Shown here one piece after another: positions 12,853 to 25,239 of a stretch of DNA of 64,000 nt (positions within the stretch are counted from its first letter, which is position 1; each line of letters begins with the position of its first letter). Position numbers and translations under genes: made by a program. This stretch comes from Paulownia fortunei. Lineage: Eukaryota; Streptophyta; Magnoliopsida; Lamiales; Paulowniaceae. The stretch is taken from NCBI GenBank assembly GCA_019321725.1, contig CM033106.1:17954551-18018550 (forward strand), in the 5' to 3' direction. The notes under the pieces were generated by a model. It had not been told where the DNA came from. It saw nothing but the letters and a program-made list of their open reading frames with translations, and made no database searches.

Positions 12853-13404
12853 TCATTTAGTTTTGGTTTCTGAATTAAAGCCATAGCTACTTTGTGTGGA
12901 TTTTTGGCTCAATGCATCAGCTACAACATTAGCTTTACCGGGGTGGTAATTGATCACACAATCATAAAATTTTACCAGTTCCAGCCATCTCCATTGCTGC
13001 ATATTCAACTCTTTATGTGTGAAGAAGTATTTGAGGCTCTTGTGATCCATATAGATCTCACACCATTCACCATATAGATAGTGCATCCATATTTTAAGCG
13101 CAAATACTATAATAACTAGTTCCAAGTCATGTGTGGGGTATTTCTTTTTGTACTCTTTAAATTGCCTGGATGCATACACAATTACTTTACCATTCTGCAT
13201 CAGTACATATCATAATCCATTCTTTGACGTGTCACTATAAATTATGAATCCTCCAGTACCAGATGGAATTGAGAGAATAGGTGTTGAAGTCAACCTCTTT
13301 TTCAGCTTCTGGAAACTTCGCTCACACATATCCATCCATCTAAACGTCACCCTTTTTCTTGTTAATTGTGTCAATGGCATACCAATCTTGGAGAATTCCT
13401 CCAC
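12853..13404 (-). pseudogene. RNase H domain, copy A
   Basis: Two frames cover the domain that degrades the RNA strand during reverse transcription. 13210-13404 contains [11 protein letters not shown] (first catalytic Asp) and 12853-13200 contains YPTHDLELV (catalytic Glu region) and [11 protein letters not shown]. The usual TDHKSL has Met for Thr. [12 protein letters not shown] marks the end of the domain. A stop and frame break separate the two parts. Confidence 0.85.
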
Positions 13405-13578
13405 AAATCTCCAGTAATATCCAGCTAAACCAGAAAACTGTGCACCTCTGAAGGATTAGTGGGCTGCATCCAGTTGTTGATAGCTTCAACTTTACTTTGA
13501 TCAACTAATATTCCCGCTCCTAATATAACATGTCCTAGGAATACCACGCAATTCAACCAGAACTCATATTTCTTAAAT

Positions 13579-14341
13579 TTAGCGTATAACTGCTTCACTT
13601 TCAGGGACCTCCAATACTTGTCTCAAATATGTGGTATGTTTTTCTTTAGTTTTGGAGTAAACTAGAATGCCATCGATGAACACGATAATGAATTTATCTA
13701 GAAACTCCTTCAACACTCTGTTCATCAGATCCATGAATGCTGCTGGAGCATTAGTTAATCCGAACGGCATCACTAAAAATTAATAGTACCTATATCTTGT
13801 ACTAAATACCATCATGGGGATATTCTCTTCCTTTATTTTCAGTTGATGATACCCAGAGCATAAGTCAATCTTTGAAGTTGGTCAAATAAATCATCAATTA
13901 TAGGTAACGGACACTTATTCTTAATCGTGACCTTATTCAACTCTCGATAATTGATGCATAGTCTCCTGGTGCCATCCTTCTTACGTACAAACAAAACCGA
14001 CGCTCCCCAAGGTAAAAGCTCAGTCTGATGAATCCCTTATCCAATAACTCCTGCAATTGTATTTTCAATTCTTTCAACTCCAAAGGAGCCATTCTGTAGG
14101 GAGTTTTAGAAATTGGAGATGTTCCTGGTTGTATGTCAATAACAAACTCTATTTCTCGATCTGGTGGCAATCCCAGAAGATCATTTGGGAATACTTCAGT
14201 ATATTCTCGCAGCATTAGTATTTCACTAAAAGTTGGTGGGTGTTGTTCCTCAATACTCATGACACTCACCAAATACCCTTCGCAACCAGCATCAAGTAAT
14301 GCCTTCACTGTTGAAATCACAGGGAATCTGAAATTCTTCAC
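13579..14341 (-). pseudogene. Reverse transcriptase, copy A (broken)
   Basis: 13937-14341 holds the N-terminal part ([32 protein letters not shown]), ending in a frameshift after the LSFY block. 13579-13773 holds the palm region beginning [19 protein letters not shown]. The catalytic box reads FIDGILVYS, with Gly where the second metal-binding Asp is expected. A short deletion near 13876 removes residues just upstream of the SGYHQL motif. Frameshifts, stops and the lost Asp mean no active polymerase. Confidence 0.9.
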
Positions 14342-14493
14342 AATGTTGGCAATGTGAAAGACTATTTCCCAGAAAGTTGAAATATCAGTATTTTTTCCTT
14401 ACAGTCGATAGTAGCCCAGTACTTTGATAGCCAATCCATGCTCAAAATGACATCATAATCATTCATATCCAACACAATTAGATCAGCATATAA

Positions 14494-14838
14494 TTATCTA
14501 CCTTCAACAGGTATAACACAAGCTCTTAAAATCCGATTGGTTTGTCTAGCATCTCCAGAAGTTACTGTTACACTATAACTCATTTCGGCAACATCTGGTA
14601 TTCTACCCAGCCTCTTCACATACTCAATGGATGCAAATGAATGTGTGGCTCCAGAATCAAATAACACAAGTGTTTGAACACTAGAAATATAAAGTTTACC
14701 TATCACCACTGATGGATTTGCCCTTGCATCCGCCCTGGTCATGGTGAACACCCTGGCTGGTACATTCCTTTGGCCGGTGTGATTTTGTTTACTTGGTACA
14801 TTCCTTTGGCCATATTTTTGATACACAGCTTCTGGCAT
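14494..14838 (-). pseudogene. Aspartic protease of copy A, fused to a damaged gag end
   Basis: The reading frame includes LVLFDSGATHSFAS, the DSG(A/T) active site of retroviral-type aspartic proteases that cleave the Gag-Pol precursor. Its first 30 residues are the damaged end of gag: the zinc knuckle there reads VYQKYGQ, with both expected Cys replaced by Tyr. The second knuckle is missing. A stop follows PVEGR, at the same place as in copy B. Confidence 0.85.
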
Positions 14839-15732
14839 TGGTGCTCTTCCTCGTTCGACCTGTGGCCTCTTACTTTGACCTTCTTGTTATTGGCCTCGTT
14901 CTCCTTGAAATTTAAATCCCAGCCTATGCATTTAGACTGGCCTCTTTTGCCCCACAGTCCATCTCTGTCCCTGTTGTCTGAACTACTGTCGAGCCTCCTG
15001 TGCATGAGTAATTCTTGATTCACCCTGTTCTGCCACCAGCACCCTATTAAAATGTCACCCCTTGAGTACCTGCCATATTCACATCCCGGTATAACTCTAG
15101 CCTCAAACCCTCCAGAAATCTCTCTACTTTTTAGTACTTCAGTGCTGACCATGTGCGTAACAAACCTGGATAGCTATTCAAATCTATGAATATATTCCCC
15201 AACAGTCATCGCTCCTTATCACAGTTGTATAAACTCGTCCATCTTCATCATGCGAATTGGGGCCGTGAAATATTTATTTCGGAATAACTCCTTGAATCTA
15301 TCCAGCTCATGGTAGTAATGTTCTCTATGCTGCTAATCATGTCCCACCAATGGCCTGCACTACCGCGAAGCATGAAAGTGGCACACATTACCCTCTCATC
15401 TTTTGGCACCCTGCTGTACTGGAACATGTTTTCCAGGGTCCTCAACCAGTCCTCTATAGTGGTAGGATCAACAGCATCCTCAAATGTCGGGGGATTCAGC
15501 CTCCTAAATCGTTCCCTACCATATATATATACTCCGCCCACTGTTGGTTTACCTCCACCCGCAGCTGCGCACCTTTATCCCTCTACCGAATCAGTTGTTG
15601 AATCTGTTTGGACTATCGTTCAATTAACTCTATTAACCAATTAATCATAATATCTCGATCATTACCCGGGGTTGGCATCTCATCTCTCTGTGCTCTGGCA
15701 CCACCACTGCTCTCACCATGAGTTCTCACCAT
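14839..15732 (-). pseudogene. Gag, copy A (broken)
   Basis: The start codon is at 15730-15732 (MVRTHGESSGG), at the same relative place as in copy B. A recognisable retrotransposon gag domain lies at 15248-15541 (FRRLNPPTFEDAVDP, WLRTLENMFQYSRVP, LRGSAGHWWDM). Gag packages the element RNA in virus-like particles. Several stops and frame changes break the gene, for example within the first 40 codons and after SRPQFA, and the zinc knuckles are lost. Confidence 0.8.
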
Positions 15733-15883
15733 TTTGCAGCGCTGTTTTATACAAGTTTAACAACATATGGCCAATGTAATTCATGGAATATGTAATGCAA
15801 TATATGATAATGTAAAACTTACTGGCATTGTTACGCTCCACAAGTTCTAAGATCATGTACAAGGACAGTCCACAGAATCAAGA

Positions 15884-15900
15884 CCTGGGCTTTGATACCA
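15884..15900 (-). other. Primer binding site, copy A
   Basis: The minus strand reads TGGTATCAAAGCCCAGG three bases inside the LTR, one mismatch from the initiator-Met tRNA complement in the first 13 bases. Confidence 0.85.
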
Positions 15901-15903
15901 CTT

Positions 15904-18589
15904 TGTATTACTCACTACTCAACAACTATATATAAAGTATAATTTGACATGATAGAACTTGTGTGTACATGATATTTTTTTTCTTTGTGTAATATTTTAA
16001 GAAAAGATAAATCATTTTTTACACGCATAACCCTGTTTAGAATACTTCCTCACATATGTCCTGTATATAGCAAGATCAATATTTATAAAACAACATAACA
16101 CCCACAACGACCACAATATTTACATACTTGTTTACAGTAAAGTTTTAAAAGCAAAATATAGTACCAATCTCAAAATATAATACAACAGACTCAGAATATA
16201 ATAAGCCAACAAAATAGACCAACAGGTCGTGATTCATGTACACAGTCCCTCAGATACCTACAGGAGCTCCAATAGTCGCCCAGCTAGCAAAAAATGCTTC
16301 AAGCATGACTCACCAACATTGCATAAACTATTTGAGCTAACGCTCAGTAAGTAAAGATTATGTACGTCAAAGAATAATCCACAATATCAAGTCATGCATC
16401 TCAAAATGTTATGCCCACAATGCAATTCCATGCATCAAAATATTTTTCTCAAAATTATTTCTTTCTTGGGCCCCTAACCAATGTTACTATCCTATGCACC
16501 AGAAAAGAGCTCTACACACCGTCATAATCCAATGGCCAATAATGATATAAGCATGCAAATCCATGCATACTCACACGCATGAAATCCATGCACGCGAACC
16601 TACAAATCCATGCATGCTTCGGTGCACTAGTAGTGGTTAGCAAAATATTTTTCTTACTCAGAATCATGTCGTGCAATGTAAGATTTATCACAATACTCGT
16701 ATATAATGCCTGCACGTGCCAATGACCATGTATGTATGCTCAATAGACATGAATGACAATAATGCGTGTCCTCTGCTATACACATATGATCTATGATATT
16801 ACATATAAATCACACATTTACTATGTCTATGCATTGTAGTTGCAAATGAATCTTTACTCACATTTCAATTGGTTAGTGGCTTAGTCTAGATTTGTTTAGT
16901 ATTCATTTGGAACCTTAGATGTAAAATAGCCTGTAACATTACCCAACATTAAGCACCATTCCCAATTTAGCAAGTTGAAAGCACAAAATCTCATACTAAG
17001 ACCTTAAACACCAAGCTATCTAGGTAACAATCAAGCTTTCACAAACTAGAACCAATATAGTCCCTTAAATACCTTAATTTCTCATCTTAGATATATGTAA
17101 ATATCATGTAATTGAAGTATTATCACTCTAATAGCATGTACCTAATTGTTAATATTCGATAGCAACATGTCTAGGTTGAAACATTCTAAGTTATCAAATG
17201 AGGCAGATTTTCACCTTCTAATTTTCTTGCTGCCACATTACGTTTCATAGACATTTTGACATCCTTAGGAATATTTATTCACTCTCAAATTTTTACCACA
17301 CTTAGATAATATGTAGAAAAAAATAATTGTGCTATAACGTTTCCAAAACACATGAATTCAGTCCCCTTCACAGCACACCAGAACAGATATTCTTACTTTG
17401 GCAGTTTTGAGTGTTTCTTCAATATTATGCCCTATTTCAATTTCTAACCGATGAAAAATTATTCCAATACTCTTAACTCATATATAAATATGTGTGTTAT
17501 GATACTTACAGGTTTTATTCAACATACCATACACGTTTGAAGCCTAAATCACAATAATACAACAAGGTGACAGTTTCTAGCACAAGTATTTTCTATCAAG
17601 TATTTGCAACCAAAAACTCTTTCTTTGTGCACCAATACCTATCTAATAACATCCTAACACATTTATAAATAATATTCAAAACTTAATAAGTCAATAGACC
17701 TCAAAATAAATCTTAAAGTCATGCCAAACCCGTAGGTTAAGCTCACCTTACATAGTTTTCTGCTTGAACTTGTTTATTTCTCCTTCTCTTTGCTTGTTTT
17801 GCCTCCTTTTTTGGTTGGAATCACTTAGGACCTATTTAGAGATTTTTTCTATGTCTTTAGAAGATGAAATGGTGCAGAAGAAGGTTCAAGTCATGGCTGT
17901 TAGCTTAAAAGTGAAGAATAGGTTGAGCTGCTAGTTTGAAAAGTCTAAGCATGAGGTGGTATAAGCTTGATTTGGCATATAATGGTAAAATTTGATTTTC
18001 TCCCTTATCTTGCAGCCCTAATCTTGTGTGTCTCACATATTATTATTTGGTTACAACCTATCTTATTCACCATTCTTTCCCATAGGTAATTCCTATGTCC
18101 GTTCATTAGGTTCTTCACCCAAAAAATCATCGATTCTTGTCCGTGTGAAAAGTTTGTGCACAGATACTGTTAAAACCTATGAATCTAGTTATATAATATT
18201 TAAATTATAGTATTGTATGTCTAGTTGTCCCAAGTATATGATTTAAATATACATATAATATTAAAATTCATGATCGAACTGACTCACTTTCTATAAACTT
18301 TTCAGTAACACCTTTCCCACTCCTAAGGTTACCACGTGTAACCTAGCACTATTTACTATATTGATACCTAAATTTCTTCTTATCTCAATACAAAATCAAC
18401 CACTTAAGTTAGGAAAGTCAATAACTAATACCGTGCGATAGCTTCAGAATTAAGTTTAATATTCAAGAATATCGTATAAAAATAAATAAAATATGCAACG
18501 TCAATATAAATGCAAGTAGCATATAAAATTAGCACATAATGCATGAATCATATTTGGGCAGGTGAGTAGTGAGAGATTCAGGTATCACA
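15904..18589 (-). repeat. Family A LTR, coding-sense 5' LTR of copy A
   Basis: A complete LTR of 2686 bp from TGTATTACTCACTACTC to GGTATCACA. It contains the CATGCA-rich block at about 16545-16625. It drives transcription toward lower coordinates in the intact family. It reads AT-rich throughout with no coding content. Confidence 0.88.
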
Positions 18590-19525
18590 CGTGGCATCTT
18601 ATATAGCATCCTTAATCTTTAAACCTTTAATACTATCACTTGATGTTAGTGCTTGAGATCTTATAACCTAATTAAGTAATTATTTATTTAGATAAGAAAA
18701 AGAATAGATTGGTCAATATATTGGATATTCATAGGTTATATGTTATAATTTTAGAAGTGTTAAAGGTGTTACTAGCAAGCTTATATAATTCGATTCAATT
18801 AGATTAAGGTGTTTTAAAAATATACATCCATGAATTAACATACTTGGGATATTGGACATGATATAATGTGATTTAAGTGGCATATTACATGGTCCATATG
18901 TGCATATAATTTTAGAATTGCAAACTAGACAATCAATTAAGAATCAGATGTCAATCGGTTTAGAGACCGAATGAATGGTTAAGAAATTAGAGCAAAAAAT
19001 TATTATCCTATGGTACGGAAATTAAAATAGGTTGTAAATAGATAAATAATTATTGAGAAACACTAGATTAGATCTGTATAAGGTGTGAATAATATCATAT
19101 TTGAACCACCACTTGCCACCTCGAGCTTTGCCACCTCAAGCTTTGCCAACTCAAGCTACCACCTCAACCTTTAATCATTTCTATCATTGAACCATGACCA
19201 AAAACCCTTTTCTGAGTTATTTAACCTACCAAACATCCATATTGAATTTTAAAAGTTGCTCTCAAGTGATTCCAAGTAAAGAAAAAAGTGAAGGAAGCAA
19301 AGGGAAGTAAGGAGGAGCAAGTAGAAGTTTAAATTTGTGCATAGGTGAGCTTAACTCATGTTTTTTTTATTCAAGTTCTTGAATTATTTGAGGGTTTATG
19401 ATTTTTAAAGCTTCTATTATTGTTTATAATGATGTTACAATGTTATCTATGGTCTTATAATTCACAAAAGAGGGATTTTTAGTTGCAAAATCGCAATAGA
19501 AGTCACTAGGAATAGAAATTATATA
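18590..19525 (+). repeat. Old family A LTR (A'), second segment
   Basis: Diverged sequence that parallels the solo LTR at 52748 from about 52840 to 53780. Shared blocks include GATAAGAA, GTGTTAAAGGTGTTA against GCGAAAGGTGTCA, the CCACCTCAAGC stretches near 19120, and GGTGAGCTTAACTCATG. It is interrupted at 19526 by the family B element, and ATATA is duplicated at that point. Confidence 0.7.
19521..19525. other. Target site duplication ATATA of the family B element
   Basis: ATATA occurs here and at 28695-28699, immediately outside the two family B LTRs. A perfect 5-bp duplication is what a Ty3/gypsy integrase leaves. Confidence 0.85.
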
Positions 19526-21802
19526 TGTAACACCCCTTAATCTAACTGCAGAGCTTTAACAAGCTGATATAATTAAGTCAAGAAATGTTAACTTTTCATC
19601 AATACTAGAGTTATGGTTTTAATAAAAGTTCTCATTTTTAGCTATAAGAGAAAGAACTTGAATTGTTTTAAACACACCATATACATAAACATAAATCAAA
19701 ACTGAGTACATATATTTACAAAACCATAACAGAACGGCAAATTTAAAAATAAAATAGAGTTTTCAAAAAAAACTACAAAACAGTTCGAAGCATGGCATAT
19801 GAACAAATCTCTGTCCGGCCGCTCTAGAGACTCAGTCAATCTCTAAACCTATACATTTCCACCTGCATCACATGAATCTAATGAGCTAAAGGCTCAGTAA
19901 GGTGAAACTGATGTAATAACAAATAGCATATATGCACATCTCATAAATTATTAATGTATTATTCTATTTAATAACTTTCATTCATAAATCATCCTTTAGG
20001 GCCCTTGAAGTGTGGTACCTAACTAATAGTGATAGACTGCGGTTTTAGAAACCTATTCATAATGATTGGCCAATAAGAGAAATAATATGGGGTTTCCATA
20101 CTTGGACTTTCAACCTCAGGTATTAGTTGTATTCTATCTCATTCATTGTGGCTTTCCTATATCGGTTTTTCACCCTCAAGTATTTGCCACCATTTGTTGG
20201 GTCCGTCGGTCCCTCCCGCATCCCTTGTCTACCCGACAATCAATCAAGTGTCATACTTCCTTTTCAAAAATCTCATTATATTCTTAATAGTGTCATGCTT
20301 CACGAACCATAAATGCATCAAAAATTACATCATTTGACAAATAATGACAATCACATTAAAATATGAACAACATTATATGATTCTTGTGATACAACAAATG
20401 AAAGTTTCAACTTACCTCAAGTCCACTTTGTGCTAAGTGTTGGAAGATAGGATGTGTTAAATGCCTAACATAATAAAATCATATACCATTTAATATCCTT
20501 TTTATAAATCACATAATCTATTTTAATTAACTCATATACACTTTTTCAATCATTTGTAAATAATTCCACATTAATTACATGACCTTAAAAACATTGCATA
20601 CTCTATATTTTACTACTAATTCAAGACATTAAATATTAGGGCAGCCACTAAATCACTAATAATTAAAACATGAATATTAGAGCAACTCTTAAAATATGTA
20701 CACAATCCAAATTAACATGACTTAAACTCGGTTCTAACTTAAATTGATTCTTACCTTCAATTAAGCAACCTAATTGTAATTTTTCACAATCATTTGTAGG
20801 CACTTTCAAACACAATATAAGCATCACAAAATCAATATAAATAAGTAAACTAAGCATATTTCGCAAGATTATCAATTTTGCTAAAAACTAGCTTAACTAG
20901 CTTGGTTGTGGCTTCAAGTGTAACCTACTTAAGTTTACAATCATACAAAAACATACTAAAATATGTAACCATCCAATATACTACAAATTCATCATAATAA
21001 ACATTGAAAAAGAATATACATTGATTAAGTTGGAATTAAGCTTCAAAATCAACGATTTTCAAGCTTAAAAGGGTATAAACTTGTTCTAGATTGTGTTGTA
21101 TGGATTCCTATGGATTGAATTCAATTTTTGTGAGTAAGAGAGTGTAAAAATTTAGAAGAAACTTAGGAGAATAAGGGTTGGTCATTTTTGAGGTGCTTCC
21201 ACAAGAAATATGGATGAAAATGATTTCTTTGACCTTTCAAAGAGAGGTAAGTGGAGGGCTATGATTGGTTGCATCATGCTTGGTGTCTTCTCATGCCAAA
21301 AGCCACATTTATGGGCTAGGTAGATGACAAAAATTGATGCTTTGGTGTTATAATCAAGTGCAATGCAATTTAGAACATGCAACTCAGTCAACCAACCAAT
21401 CAAATTGTACCAGTTTGCATACTTTTAGTTCTTAGCCAAATGTAGTATATTTCAATCAAATATTTAGGCAAATAATCACGTTAGAATGTAATAAGTATGG
21501 AGCAATACAAATAATTCATTTCATGGCCGTTCAACACATCAATCTTTCTTAACCAAGATATCAAACTTTTCACTGCAAAAAGGCACTTAAGAAATATATT
21601 AAATCAAGAACCAAAGGTTTGATCTCATATTCCATGTACCAATGCATGTTAAAACATAATTGGAGTATATAATAATAATTATTCATGTGTCGTGAAATCA
21701 TTCTATTTGTATGCCATAATTCGATAATGTGTATTGATTAGATGCATATTGATGCAAAATGCTTATTATTGGCTATGTATGAGAGAATTGAGAGGCATTA
21801 CA
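19526..21802 (-). repeat. Family B LTR (coding-sense 3' LTR)
   Basis: 2277 bp from TGTAACACCCCTTAATC to GAGGCATTACA. The partner LTR at 26405 matches along its length. Short open frames here (for example 20066-20337) recur in shifted form in the partner and are not genes. Confidence 0.92.
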
Positions 21803-21816
21803 ATCCTTCCTTCCTT
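21803..21816 (-). other. Polypurine tract, family B
   Basis: The minus strand reads AAGGAAGGAAGGAT directly before the 3' LTR. A purine run here primes plus-strand cDNA synthesis. Confidence 0.8.
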
Positions 21817-22249
21817 ATAAAAATTTCGTCCTCGAAATTTGACATACCAAATAATTCTGGATTCTTGCTCTACATTTCTTCTTCTCTTCCCATGTGGCCT
21901 CTTCTACAGAATGATTCCTCCATAATACTTTAACAAGTCGAATCTTTTTCGTTCTCAATTCTTTTTCTTTCCGATCTAAAATTTGCACGGGTTTCTCTTC
22001 ATAAGCTAAATCAAGAGTCAATTCCAATGGTTCATAACTCAACACATGAGAGAGGTTTGAAATGTACTTCCTCAACATAGACACATGGAAAACATTATGA
22101 ACACTAGATAATAACGGAGGTAAGACCACTCTATAAGCTTTATCACCAACTCTTTTGAGAATTTCGAATGGGCCGACGTACCTTGGGCTGAGTTTTCCTT
22201 TCTTTCCAAATCTCATGACACCTTTCATGGGGGCTACTTTTAAGAACAC
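21815..22249 (-). pseudogene. Integrase C-terminus with chromodomain, family B
   Basis: The frame begins with the GPF/Y-type region (SPRYVGPFEILKRVGDKAYR, then HNVFHVSMLRKY) and continues into a chromodomain-like end: EEKPVQILDRKEKE, IRLVKVLWRNHSVEEATWE. A chromodomain at the integrase end defines chromoviruses and is thought to steer insertion toward modified chromatin. This part is open for 144 residues but is disconnected from the core by a frame break near 22270-22500. Confidence 0.88.
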
Positions 22250-22329
22250 ATGATCGCCAACGGCAAACTCTAGATCTTTTCTTTATTTATCTGCATAACT
22301 TTTTTATCTACTCTGCACGATCTTCATTC

Positions 22330-23183
22330 TCTCTCGTATCTTCTCCACTACCTTAGTGGTATGTTGAACTATTTTGGACCAAGTAGGCTTCGTTTTCCAA
22401 CTTCATCCCAATGAACTAGAGATCTACATTTCCTTCCATACAATGCTTCATAAGGCGCCATTCCAATTGTTGATTGGTAGCTATTATTATAAGTAAACTC
22501 CACTAATGGAAGCTTTGCATCCCAACTCGCACACAAGCTCTTAACATATCCTCTAATATCTGAAGAGCCCTCTCTGATTGCCTGTCACTTTGTGGATGAA
22601 ATGTTGTACTGAATGCAAGTTTCATTCTCATGGCACTGTGTAAGCTCTTCCAAAATATAGATGTAAACTTAGAATCTCTATCGAACACTATTAAATCTGG
22701 CACCCCATGTAACCTCACTATCTCTTTAATATATTGTTGAGCATACTGGTCCATATTGTATATGGATTTCACTAGAAGAAAATGGGTTGATTTAGTTAAT
22801 CTATCAACAATCACCCATAAAGAATTACACCCCTTTTGTGTTCTAGGTAATCCAAGCACAAAGTCCATTGTAATGTGTTCCTATTTCCACTCTGGAATCA
22901 ACAAAGGCTTCAACAACCTTGATGGTCTTTGATGTTCAATCTTAACTTGTTGACAAGTTAGATATTCAGCTACAAATTTTATTATATCTCTCTTTATTTT
23001 AGGCCACCAATAATATTGTTTGCTACTTGAATGTACCGAGTAGGGAGTAGTATGAGCTTCTTCTAAAATATCTCCTTTCATGGGCTTGTCAAACGGCACA
23101 CATAGTCTCCCTTTATATAGAATAATTCCATCATCTGTAACAGAGAAGTCTGACCTCTTTCCAGCATCAATCTTTCTTTTCAT
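22330..23183 (-). pseudogene. Integrase zinc-binding and catalytic domains, family B
   Basis: 22881-23183 carries the zinc-binding domain (EEAHTTPYSVH, YYWWPKIKRDI). It has a short deletion after the second His, and the CX2C pair is damaged: EYLTCQ has Tyr at the first Cys. 22503-22868 carries the DDE core: MDFVLGLPR, FDRDSKF and DRQSERALQ, so all three acidic residues survive, although the usual Gly before Gln is Arg. Stops separate the two frames, so no intact integrase is made. Confidence 0.87.
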
Positions 23184-23207
23184 TCCTCACAAATGCATAT
23201 CCACCTT

Positions 23208-23759
23208 CTAACCTTCTTTAATTCTATCTTGAAGTGCAAGTCTCAACACTAAGGCTGACAACGAACACTTTTTCCCTTTAGGTACAATTTCAAGCTCTAA
23301 TCTCTGCAAATCCAGTAATATTGACTTTTGTATAACAAAAGGAGAAGACATGGATTTTCTACTCAATGCATCTGCAACCACATTTGTTTTATCAAGATGG
23401 TAGTTGATTACATAATCATAATCCTTCACAAGTTCTAACTATCTTCTTTGTCTTATATTTAGCTCCTTTTGGGTAAAGAAGCACTTTAAACTCTTATGAT
23501 CTGTGTATATCTCACACTTCTCACCATACAAATAATGTCTCCAAATTTTCAAGACAAAAACCACAACAGCAAGTTCTAAATCATGGGTTGGATAATTCTT
23601 TTCATACTCCTTCAATTGCCTTGAAGTATAGGCAATAACCTTCCCATTTTGCATCAAAACAGCACCCAAACCATTTTTTGAAGCATCGCTATACACCACA
23701 AATCCACCAGTTCCTGTTGGAATGTCAAGAACAGGAGTTGTAGTCAATTTATGTTTCAA
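23208..23759 (-). pseudogene. RNase H domain, family B
   Basis: 23439-23759 contains [19 protein letters not shown] (first Asp), [13 protein letters not shown] (Glu) and [13 protein letters not shown] (third acidic site). 23208-23429 continues with [21 protein letters not shown] stop at about 23435 splits the domain. Confidence 0.88.
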
Positions 23760-23789
23760 TTCTTGAAAACTTCTTTCATAAGCATCGGT

Positions 23790-24614
23790 CTACGAGAACT
23801 TCACATTCTTTCTTGTCAACATTGTCAGTAGACTTGCTATCTTTGAAAACCCCTGAACAAATCGTCGATAGTACCCTACTAATCCTAAGAAACTCCTTAC
23901 TTCCGATACATTTATTGGTGTTGGCCACTTAATGACAGCTTCTACCTTGCTTGGATCAATAGAAATACCATCATTGGATACGACATGACCTAGGAATACC
24001 ACTTGTTCAAGCCAAAACTCACGCTTCTTGAATTTATCATACAACTGTTTTTCCTTAAGAACTTGCAGCACAATTTTCAAATATTCCTTGTGCTCTTCTT
24101 TATCTTGTGAGTAAATTAGGATGTCATTAATAAACACAATCATAACTTTATTGAGATATTGCTTGAAACCTTATTCATTAGATCCATAAAAGCTACAGGG
24201 CATTGGTTAAATCGAAGGCATCACTAGAAATTCATAATGTCCATGCCTTGTTCGGAATGCAGTCTTTTGTATGTCTTCTTTCTTAATCTTCAATTGATGA
24301 TACCCAGAACGCAAATCAATCTTAGAAAATACTAATGCTCCCTGCAATTGATCAAACAAATCATCTATTCTTGGAAGTGGATACTTATTCTTGATTGTTA
24401 CTTTATTCAACTCTCTATAATCAATGCACAACCACAATGTACCATCCTTCTTTTTCATGAACAACACGGGTGCTCCCCAAGGAGAATAAATAGGGCAAAT
24501 AAAACCCTTATCAAGCAATTCTTGCAATTGAACTTTTAACTCTTTTAATTCTGTTGGTGCCATTCGATATGGTGCTTTAGAAATAGGGGTGGTCCCTAGC
24601 ATAACATCAATCAC
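23790..24614 (-). pseudogene. Reverse transcriptase, family B (catalytic Asp lost)
   Basis: 24207-24614 covers the N-terminal and finger region: [41 protein letters not shown] and [15 protein letters not shown], the last with an intact catalytic Asp. A frameshift after FLVMP leads to 23790-24143, which begins at the catalytic box reading [11 protein letters not shown]. Asn replaces the first Asp of the usual pair. [20 protein letters not shown] and [20 protein letters not shown] follow and are the standard RT thumb and connection sequence. Together these features identify a gypsy-type RT that can no longer polymerise. Confidence 0.92.
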
Positions 24615-24626
24615 AAATTCAATCTC

Positions 24627-25220
24627 TCAATCTAGTGGCAGTCCTGGTAAATCATTTGGAAATACCTCAAGAAATTCTTGAACCACATCTACATTTTCTG
24701 GCTTCAATTGTGATTCAATTGAGGTGTCCAGAACACTTGCCAAATATCCAACACAACCTTTATTCAATATCTTTTGAGCTTTCAAAGCAGATATAATTGG
24801 TAAGGACCGTGAGAATGAGGTACCACTAAACATAAACTGTTCTTCTCCAGGTGGCTGAAAAATCATAATCTTCTTGTTACAATCAATTGTTACATGATAT
24901 TTGGTAAGTCAATCCATACCCAGAATTACCTCAAAATTTGGCATCGATAAAATAACGAGATCTGCATATAGAGTCATATCACTAATCTGAATAGAACAAG
25001 CCCTTAACATTTGGTTGAAATCTATTTCTTCCTCGGATGGAACAATCACGTTGTACCTTACTTTTAATATATCTGATGTAATGCCCAATTTTCTCACAAA
25101 TGCACGTGATGCAAATGAATGTGTAGATCCAGAATCTATCAATGCAATTGCAGGTATCCCAAAAATTAAAATAGTACATGTGACTACGGAAGCATATGCA
25201 TTTGCTTGTTCTTGTGTCAT
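24627..25220 (-). pseudogene. Aspartic protease and linker, family B
   Basis: 24909-25220 contains AIALIDSGSTHSFASRAFV, the protease active site, and ends with FEVILGMD just before a stop where DWL would follow. 24627-24866 is the linker toward RT and ends NDLPGLPLD. An in-frame stop lies between them. Confidence 0.87.
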
Positions 25221-25239
25221 AGCATATACTTTTCCCTAA

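Larger units (their letters stand above)
9936..18589 (-). mobile_element. Ty3/gypsy chromovirus family A, copy A (defective)
   Basis: A minus-strand element with gag, protease, reverse transcriptase, RNase H and integrase remains between two family A LTRs. The coding-sense 5' LTR is 15904-18589; the coding-sense 3' LTR (9936 to about 11473) lost about 1.2 kb at its inner side together with the polypurine tract. The flanks TATGG (9931-9935) and CGTGG (18590-18594) match at three of five bases. Both flanks belong to an older inverted LTR of the same family. Length is 8.65 kb against 10.17 kb for the better copy at 41528. Placement among chromoviruses follows from domain order and from the chromodomain in copy B; assignment to the Tekay/Del group is inference. 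Confidence 0.9.

Noticed and set aside
20066..20337. Three overlapping frames in the family B LTR
   Set aside because: The partner LTR carries altered versions with no conserved coding pattern.
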